Part shown: piece by piece, positions 56,951 to 64,000 of the stretch | Numbering within the stretch: the first letter of the stretch is position 1 | Layout: each line of letters starts with the position of its first letter | From: Marchantia polymorpha subsp. ruderalis | Taxonomy: Eukaryota > Streptophyta > Marchantiopsida > Marchantiales > Marchantiaceae | Length of the DNA: 64,000 nucleotides | Reading direction: 5' to 3' | Assembly: GCA_037833965.1 (NCBI GenBank) | Contig: AP031351.1 | Coordinates: forward strand, 7,514,501 to 7,578,500 | Notes under the pieces: model-generated | The model's database searches: none | Told to the model about the DNA's origin: nothing | Seen by the model: the letters and a program-made list of their open reading frames with translations, nothing else | Program-made: the position numbers and the translations under genes

Positions 56951-59150
56951 CTACAAAATGATAAATATTTCTAACTAAATCTACACAAAGAATATTCCAA
57001 ATTATAGGATTCCAGAAGAAGACAAGGTAGCTTAATAATGGTTCTAATTTTTTCAATAAGAGTGTTTGCCTTGACAATATTATATGAATCTAATTCTTAT
57101 ACAAATATTTTAATGAATTAAATTTGAAAATTTTAAATTGATTTTTGTATTAAAAAATATATTTTATTCTTAATCTTTCCTTAAGTTATTTGAAAAAATG
57201 AATCAGTCAACATTACATTATACATCTCTAATTAAAATGTAATCTTCAAGTTAGAATACATACATAGTTGAAAAATGTTATTTTCAAATTTTATACATAA
57301 TAAAATTCATTATAATATGACAAATTTCGAAAAATTTCAAAACCCATAATTTTAAAAGATCATAAATTTTCTTGAATTATCTGAAAATATATTATATAAC
57401 TTATCTATACAACTCTCCTAGATTTGGCATACGTTTGCTCATCTTTGACATAGTTGAAACAATATCATTTAATGACTAGCTCACACAATAATACACATCA
57501 TTGAAATTTCTTTCCTACATCATCTTTTCTTCCTCATTCATATAAATTGCACAACGAGTTAGTAAATGACTAAATGTATTGTCAAATTAAATCACAGTAG
57601 AACATCTTGTTTTAGTACATACCATATAAAATCTATTCATTGAATCACCTTTTTTTCAAATTTTTGCAAGCAATTATATCCACATTAAATTGGATCAATC
57701 CAATCTTTACTTGATTTTATCAACTTGAAATTGATTTTCTGTTAAGAGTTGTATCAAAATTTTTAAAATTTCTACAAGCTTAACCTTGGATAGTTAGAAT
57801 TATAATTATGCCATAATGTAAGAGATTAACCAAAACTATCAACAACAAATTTATAATTCACAATTCTAAATAAAAAAATTATGATATTGGGCATGTGGTC
57901 TCTCTAAGGGTTTAGAAGGTGATAATAGGTTAAAAAATTGTTCATACATAATTTTTTGAAGTAAATGTAAATCATGTATACATTTGAAAAAAATGAAAGC
58001 CAATTAATCTAAAATATGTAATACAAATTTATAATAAATATTAAAAAAATATTAAAGAACAAAAGCAGTTGCATACAAATCTCAAATTATGCAAACATGA
58101 GGTGAAAGCAAGAGAGTCAAAATAAGTTGGCAGATCGGTTTTACTTTAATGAAAGTGGATTTCACTGTTAGAAGAAATAGTATTTTTTAATCACGTGTAA
58201 TTTTTGTAATAATATATTACTCACAATAGATCAACAACATGTTTTCAAAATTTGAATATAAAGAATGAGATGATGAAACTAACTAAAAACAGATGAATAA
58301 CATCAACATCTTTAAACGGAGTAAGGTAGATTTGGACCAAACACCATGTATAATAATTGCTATCAAAACAAGTAACAAAATAACAGATAACAAATAACAA
58401 ATTTTGCTATCTATTTTACATGAAAAATTGCAAAATCAACAAGATTGATAGCGATTTCTATTTTATTGTGTGCAAGATTGAGATTAATGAGCTTTTGCAA
58501 AAAATTGATTGCAAGTGCAATGAATTTGCATAGCATATTTTGTTTATTCTAACATTTTAAAAAGATTTTAAAAATAATTTATCATATATAATTTTGACGT
58601 CAATTATTGTAGGTTTAACTTTATTGAAAATAAAAATCTTTTAAAATATTTGAAAAAAATATTCAATATTGTTGAATTTATAAAGCTAAAAAAAAATCAA
58701 ACAATTTTCAATCATTAAACATTTAATATAAAAATAACCTTTGAATATAAAAAATTTAATATAAATATTAATAATTTACACATTGTCAACATTTTTTCAT
58801 AACTTTCATAAATATAGTTAACCATGCTTAAGCAAGTCATACTTCTAAGCATAGATAATATTGAATCAGATTGACTACAAAAGCATAAACAGATTTTGTT
58901 TTGACGCACAATTTTTCTTTCTGTTATCTATTTTGGCACATTTACACCACCATGTTAATGTATTAGAATTTCTTTATCTGCTTAAATTTACTTTTTTTAC
59001 TCAAAAATTATGTTGTAAATATGTATTTCCACGTATCACATATAGTGTTGCATTACAAAAAATAGAACATGTAATTTTATAAATTTTATAACAACCTATC
59101 ACAAAAAAAAATAAAAATTAATTATTTTTTAATATATTTTTATTATGAAA
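56951..59150. other. AT-rich DNA without recognisable genes
   Basis: Composition returns to very AT-rich near 56.95 kb. No gene or bordered repeat seen. Confidence 0.5.
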
Positions 59151-59159
59151 TTCTGATAA

Positions 59160-59335
59160 ATTATATTTAAAATTTTGAATAATCATGGAACGCATTAATG
59201 TGATCTTGGATTTACTGAGCAAAATCTTTCAAATTGATGTTTGTCAACTTTAGAGAATTGTACAGCTTATTCCATAACTCTTTACAACAAACATTTTATT
59301 TAAAAATATAAAATTATCAATTTCATTAAATTTTT
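59160..59335 (-). pseudogene. Ty1-copia gag fragment (UBN2-like)
   Basis: The minus strand, allowing one frameshift or stop, reads LWNKLYNSLKLTNINLKDFA and QDHINAFHD. This matches the copia gag block 'LW-x-x-L...L..L-x-M-x-E...HI-x-x-F'. It is related to the fragment near 35.1 kb. The sequence to its right (59.40-59.64 kb) resembles the dispersed AT-rich repeat and may be its LTR side. Confidence 0.5.
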
Positions 59336-59712
59336 TCAAAAAAAATTGTGAATATAGTTTGATACTACTTCAAAATCCTACTTTTTCTTGTCTTGTAAAA
59401 CTTTTATTTGCATAAATGAAATAGTTATAAAATAAATCAATTGATTGATTATGATTTTTTTACTCATAACTACATATAGCTAGTTATGACTAAATTTTAA
59501 GTTGAAATATCTAACTAGTAAGTTTATACTTGACATATGAACTTATGTAATTTTTAGAATTTGTAGATGAAAATATTTATTTTATGTTGTATCAGTTATT
59601 AGTATTAAAGCCAAAAAAATCATCCATTACTATATTTTGATTAGTTTGATCAAATAAAAGTATTTACTCCGATGTACTTAATATAAGTTAAAATTAATGA
59701 TAGTTTAAAGTA

Positions 59713-60148
59713 GGGAGCCGCTAGTCACCACTCACTTTTCGCTATTCACCACTCACCCTCAATTGTAAAAAACAGGAAGCATGACAGCGGCCCAGAGCAA
59801 CGCTTGCACACGCGCGGATGACGCCATCTCTACTTCCGTTGGCATTGCTCAGCTTCCTTGCAGAACAATGCTGCTCAAACTTTCACTTTCACTCTGAAAC
59901 GGCAAATGGTCGCTTTCGATCCAAGGGCAGACACTCTACCTCCTCTAAAGTTTGAACTCCAATCTCCGGTTCGGGACACGGGACACGGCCCCTTGTCTCC
60001 GTCGCGGTCTGAAGTCCGCCAGACCCCAGCCAAGTGTAGCAAGCGGAGACCCTAAACTCAATCGGAGCGCGAGAAAAGTGCCTAGGGGTTCTTTAAAATT
60101 GGGGGTGAATGCTGAATAGCGAAAAGTGAGTGGTGACTAGTGGCTACC
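59713..60148. mobile_element. 436-bp inverted-repeat element with 8-bp target duplication
   Basis: The left end reads GGGAGCCGCTAGTCACCACT and the reverse of the right end reads GGTAGCCACTAGTCACCACT. Both continue CACTTTTCGCTATTCA and diverge after about 45 bases. The direct duplication TTAAAGTA is on both sides (59,705-59,712 and 60,149-60,156). The interior is GC-rich and encodes no transposase. An 8-bp duplication suggests a hAT- or P-like family, but the ends do not match one clearly. Confidence 0.85.
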
Positions 60149-60156
60149 TTAAAGTA

Positions 60157-62940
60157 TTATAAGTTCAAGATCTTCAATGGCATGTGATAATCTCACTTAG
60201 AGACACACAAAAAAGTAAAGGTATGATCATTGTGAATCTATTATCTATCTAAATTATGGAACCTTGTAAGTTGTATCATGTAATAAAATTAATTTACATG
60301 GTAATTATCATTAACAATTTTGAAAAATTCTTTTAAAAAAATAAAAAAATATTCAAGCAAGTTTAGATCAAACTTAGTTTGAAGATTTATTTCATAATGA
60401 AAATTTTGATTTGTGACTGATTTGAACCTTTATATGAAATGATTGGTGAAGAAATTTTGTGAGATGTTACTACAAACATATAGAAAATGTATCACCCTTC
60501 TAATTCATGGTGAACTATTGAAAAGCTATCTGACTTAAAACTATCAAATTTGAATGAAAATCAACCATTAGGTCACAATCTTTGATGTTAAAAATGTTAA
60601 ATCTCAACATACTATTGCATGTCTCGTACTTTACAATGATTTTGACTTACTTTTTTCATAGTGTGTAATCATCACATTCATTAAAATGATACTTTCAATT
60701 ATAGTTACCAATATTACAGTCAGATATTTTATTTTGTAAATCATTAGAGATTATACGTTATATCGTATAAACTCTACTCATATGAGTTTGAAAATGATAT
60801 CAAACTTGAGCCAACTTGCTAGATTCTAACTTACAAATCCTAAGACTCAAGGAACATAGGCATTTTAACAAAGATTTTCTCAACGCCACATTGTCATTTT
60901 AACTATATTACAATGGTGTCAAGTCATGACACATGTACTAGCGTAGTGATACTTTGGCTCACCAACATAACCTTTGCAATGCCTCAATCCTAACCTATAT
61001 TTGCATGAGCTCATATCTTGAAAATAACAATCCAACAACAGTTCATCTAGCATTTAATTGATATATGATATACTTGTTGCTCCGCTATCTAATCATCAAG
61101 ACAAAGCAACACCGTTGTCTTTGAAGAGTCTCGTATTTTATCGGGGACGTCTTTGCGACAGCTTGTATAAAAGGACAGAGTACTTTTTGGAATCTTTACA
61201 AGGGTAAAATAGATGATGGATTCAGCATTATAACCACATCAACAGAGTATTAGCAACTTGCTCTCGTCTAGTTACAACACTTTCTTTGAACGTAGGAAAT
61301 AAGTAATATAACCTTGAGCTATAAACATTGCAGATTGCATAAGAATGTGACATGTGTCGTGTCATGACACATGTCACATCATGATCCGTCTTCTCAATGT
61401 ACTCTTGTTCAAACTGTCATGTATTTTCTTATATACTAAAAATAAACGTCAAGCTAGGGTTTCAGTTCTGAAAATGTAGAGTCGCCGACAACTCAAAGAA
61501 CTTCAGTTCTTCAAGTCGAGCCTGTTAGCGTTGGGAGTAGAGCAACTGCCTGTAAGCGTCAACGTTGAGTTTCTTCGGAGTGGATTGGACTCCACTTATG
61601 TATGTAACGGTTTTAGTGCTAGTGGCGTAATTAAGACTTATGTGGTTTCCAATGGAAAAAAACACGTATTTTCACTAGAAGAACTAAAACCCTAGCTCGA
61701 TGATAGTATCAACACCCTAGATCGATATTGTATCCCCTTTTTTCTATCTAGTGTACTATGTGTGTGTATGTGAGTAGCATGTCAGCGATGTAGAATGTAT
61801 GGCTATTTATATTCACACGACAAAACTCTCAAACACATATCTTATCTTAACTCATACTACTCATACTCCACAATTGATAATTGTATTTAGTTTGCAAAGA
61901 AATGCAAACCAACAAATGACAACAAAATTCATTTTATTGAAACTTTAAACTTTCAGTTGTTGATAACTACAATCAAATCATTAACATAAACTTCTTATTT
62001 TTATCATATTTTTAGTCTTATCCAATTTAAAACCAACAAAAAATGAATGAATCGCTGACAATATAATGTGTTAAAAGATAAAATCAATACCGTAATAAAC
62101 GAGTTCACAACGAATGTTCTCTATATCAATCTAACAAGAACTCATATGTTTTGGATATAAATCAATGACATTGCTGCTAGCGGACTAAAGTCGTACTTTA
62201 GCGGCAATGTTAAGCCTAGTGGACATTGGTTGGCAATGTCAATTTTAGAGTTGACGAGTTGTTCACTTCAACTGTGAGTGCCCTTGTGTAAAATGAATGG
62301 CAACCTTAATCATCTATAGACACAAAACTGGCTGCAAAAGTTACATAACAGAGAATGACCCTATATCTAGAGAAGCCAAAGCTATATCTGAGGTAACATA
62401 TAATATCATCTAGTAAGATAATAGATGTTGCATTGAATATGCACATATGAGATATATTTCCATAAGAGCATGAAAAATCAGAGATGACATACATCACATC
62501 TTAGCATCATGCAATAAATTCTCATAAACCTACTCGCTGAGAACCAGAGAGCATGACATAATTGGATTTAATTATGTTTAGTATCATCAATAAAGTGTAG
62601 ACAAAGTATCGACATAAAATTTTCAAAAAAATACAAAGACATGCTGAAGATGGGACTCATGGATGTGAAGTAGATTTGCAATTTCATGCTCTTCTATATA
62701 ACGATTATTTCTTTGAAGTGTACTCCAAAAAAATTGGATCATTCTCCTCTCCATTTATCACATCTTTTTTCTCAAGGCATCCTCACCTTACTCCTTAGCA
62801 CGTCCGCCAGCTCCTGCTTTCTTCTCGGCTTTCACTATGATGAGTTTTTATTAGGACTTTGTTGCACAAACGATACGAAGCATACATAACTTCCAAGATT
62901 CTGATTTACTAAAACCTTGACACAACACACCATACATGAT
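60157..62940. other. AT-rich DNA with hairpins, no gene recognised
   Basis: No coding region seen. Contains a strong hairpin at 61,345-61,379 and a partial one near 62,170-62,210 (CATTGC...CTAAAGTCGTACTTTAG...CAATG). Confidence 0.45.
61345..61379. repeat. Perfect 14-bp hairpin
   Basis: ATGTGACATGTGTC and GACACATGTCACAT flank a 7-base loop (GTGTCAT). Palindromic motif TGACATGTGTC could bind a dimeric factor or be a foldback remnant. Confidence 0.7.
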
Positions 62941-62944
62941 AGGT

Positions 62945-63585
62945 ATTTACTTGATGAGACCCCATCGTAATCTTAACTGCTTGATGGGATTCATCAAATT
63001 TGGTTTTATCCTATGGGACCCCATGGAGTATACACGTCATTCCTATTCTAGTATGACCAGATGGTGGAGTAATTCTATCGCAATGCAATGGAACTCTATC
63101 GCGACGTTAGACGTTCTGTCTCAACACAATGGAGCTCTGATTGTGAATTTGTGTTGCGATCATTTTTGAATTCGCTAGAATAGATTGTTGAGTGTGTGCA
63201 AGAACTCAGAATCTACACCCGAATTAGATGATCGTTGCTCTTATTTGCGAGCTTGAGAAACCACATCAAAATTCTTGTCGCTACAACTAACTTTGTGAAA
63301 GATAGTCACGCATTTCCGTCTTAGAATCAAACACTAGTCGTGATATATCGAGCAAGTCGAATCTGCAAATGTAGAACGAGAAGATGTGATAGAACATAAA
63401 CACCAAAAGAATACTTAAAGTTTGATAATTGAGACCGCACACCACTGTAGTTTGTATCATATTTGTACAAGAACACTTATTAGAACTTTGTGACGATGTG
63501 AAGTGGGTGATGTCCCATCGACTTAATCAAATCATGATGGGTACCATCAAGCAGTTTAGGTTTCGATGGATCCCATCAAGTAAAT
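62945..63585. mobile_element. 641-bp element with long imperfect inverted ends
   Basis: The left arm starts ATTTACTTGATGAGACCCCA and includes AACTGCTTGATGG. The reverse of the right arm starts ATTTACTTGATGGGATCC and includes AAACTGCTTGATGG. The arms extend about 80 bases with substitutions and small gaps. No target duplication is evident and no transposase fits inside. Likely an old MITE or foldback element. Confidence 0.6.
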
Positions 63586-63588
63586 AAA

Positions 63589-63730
63589 CTCTGCTCATTG
63601 AGCTAATCAAGATTGACGATAAAATCTGATGATTGAGCTAGTCAAGATTGACGATAAAATCTGATGATTGAACTAATCAAGATTGATCGTAAACTCTGGT
63701 TATTGAGCTAGTCAAGATTGATGTAAACTC
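63589..63730. repeat. Short tandem array, about four copies of 35-37 bp
   Basis: Repeated text TTGAGCTAGTCAAGATTGA followed by CGATAAAATCTGATGA, with variants in the outer copies. Directly beside the right end of the inverted-repeat element. Confidence 0.8.
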
Positions 63731-64000
63731 AATTTAGTTGATACGTTGATCAAAGTTGTTTCTTTGGAGAGTTTCAAGTTACAATGTATTACTATGCAGG
63801 TTGTGCATGGAAACACAAGTTGCGCATGGGGAGCATAGATAGAGTTTGCTAGCATGATATCTTCATTTATCTTTTTATATAATTCCTCTATTTTGTGATG
63901 GTTACGGCTTAGTTGTAAATAATTCTTGTGTAAAGATTATCCTTGTGTTAGGTTTTTTCTAGAAATTCTCGCTTAGTAATTTTATAGGTTATAAGGTTTT
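63731..64000. other. AT-rich DNA at the right edge
   Basis: Nothing recognisable. Confidence 0.4.

Overview
The window looks like nuclear DNA of a land plant. It carries one large intron-rich gene for a CHD3/MOM1-like chromatin protein, GT-AG introns of up to 6.3 kb, Ty1-copia retrotransposon relics and non-autonomous DNA transposons. Nothing in the sequence fixes the lineage. A non-seed plant such as a moss is plausible from the mix of PHD finger, chromodomains and a decayed SNF2 core, but that is inference.

Region 1 (1-25.8 kb) is gene-rich in composition and is dominated by a minus-strand gene. Twelve exons can be placed from about 23.57 kb down to 0.38 kb, and the 3' end lies beyond the left edge. 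In transcription order the exons give: a basic/acidic disordered N-terminus with a poly-lysine minisatellite (three exons); a short linker exon; an acidic exon ending in the first half of a PHD finger; an exon with the rest of the PHD finger and a first chromodomain-like segment; an exon with a second chromodomain; and five exons covering the SNF2 helicase-like core. The core lacks a recognisable Walker A GK(T/S). It has DEGH in place of DEAH and has lost the motif III signature, so it is probably a pseudo-ATPase like MOM1. From the PHD exon onward all exon phases agree. Links from the N-terminal exons across the 5.6 kb and 3.1 kb gaps do not agree in phase, so exons are missing from my model or two genes are present. 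The big introns hold a 424-bp hAT-like MITE, inverted repeats and duplicated hairpins.

Region 2 (about 25.8-44.8 kb) is very AT-rich and gene-poor. It contains decayed retroelements. The clearest is a Ty1-copia element on the minus strand (35,991-39,244) with two 310-bp LTRs, a 5-bp target duplication and a primer-binding site. Its internal deletion removed the reverse transcriptase and fused integrase to RNase H. A GC-rich 367-bp terminal-inverted-repeat element sits at 32.4 kb.

Region 3 (about 44.8-56.9 kb) is less AT-rich, but I recognise no gene in it. It has a 171-bp tandem duplication, a second duplicated block carrying a tRNA-Arg-like sequence, several strong hairpins, and a few short reading frames that might be exons or decayed coding sequence.

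Region 4 (about 57-64 kb) is AT-rich again. It holds a copia gag fragment, a 436-bp inverted-repeat element with a perfect 8-bp target duplication, a 641-bp inverted-repeat element and a short tandem array. I found no CRISPR array, operon, rRNA or confident intact tRNA.
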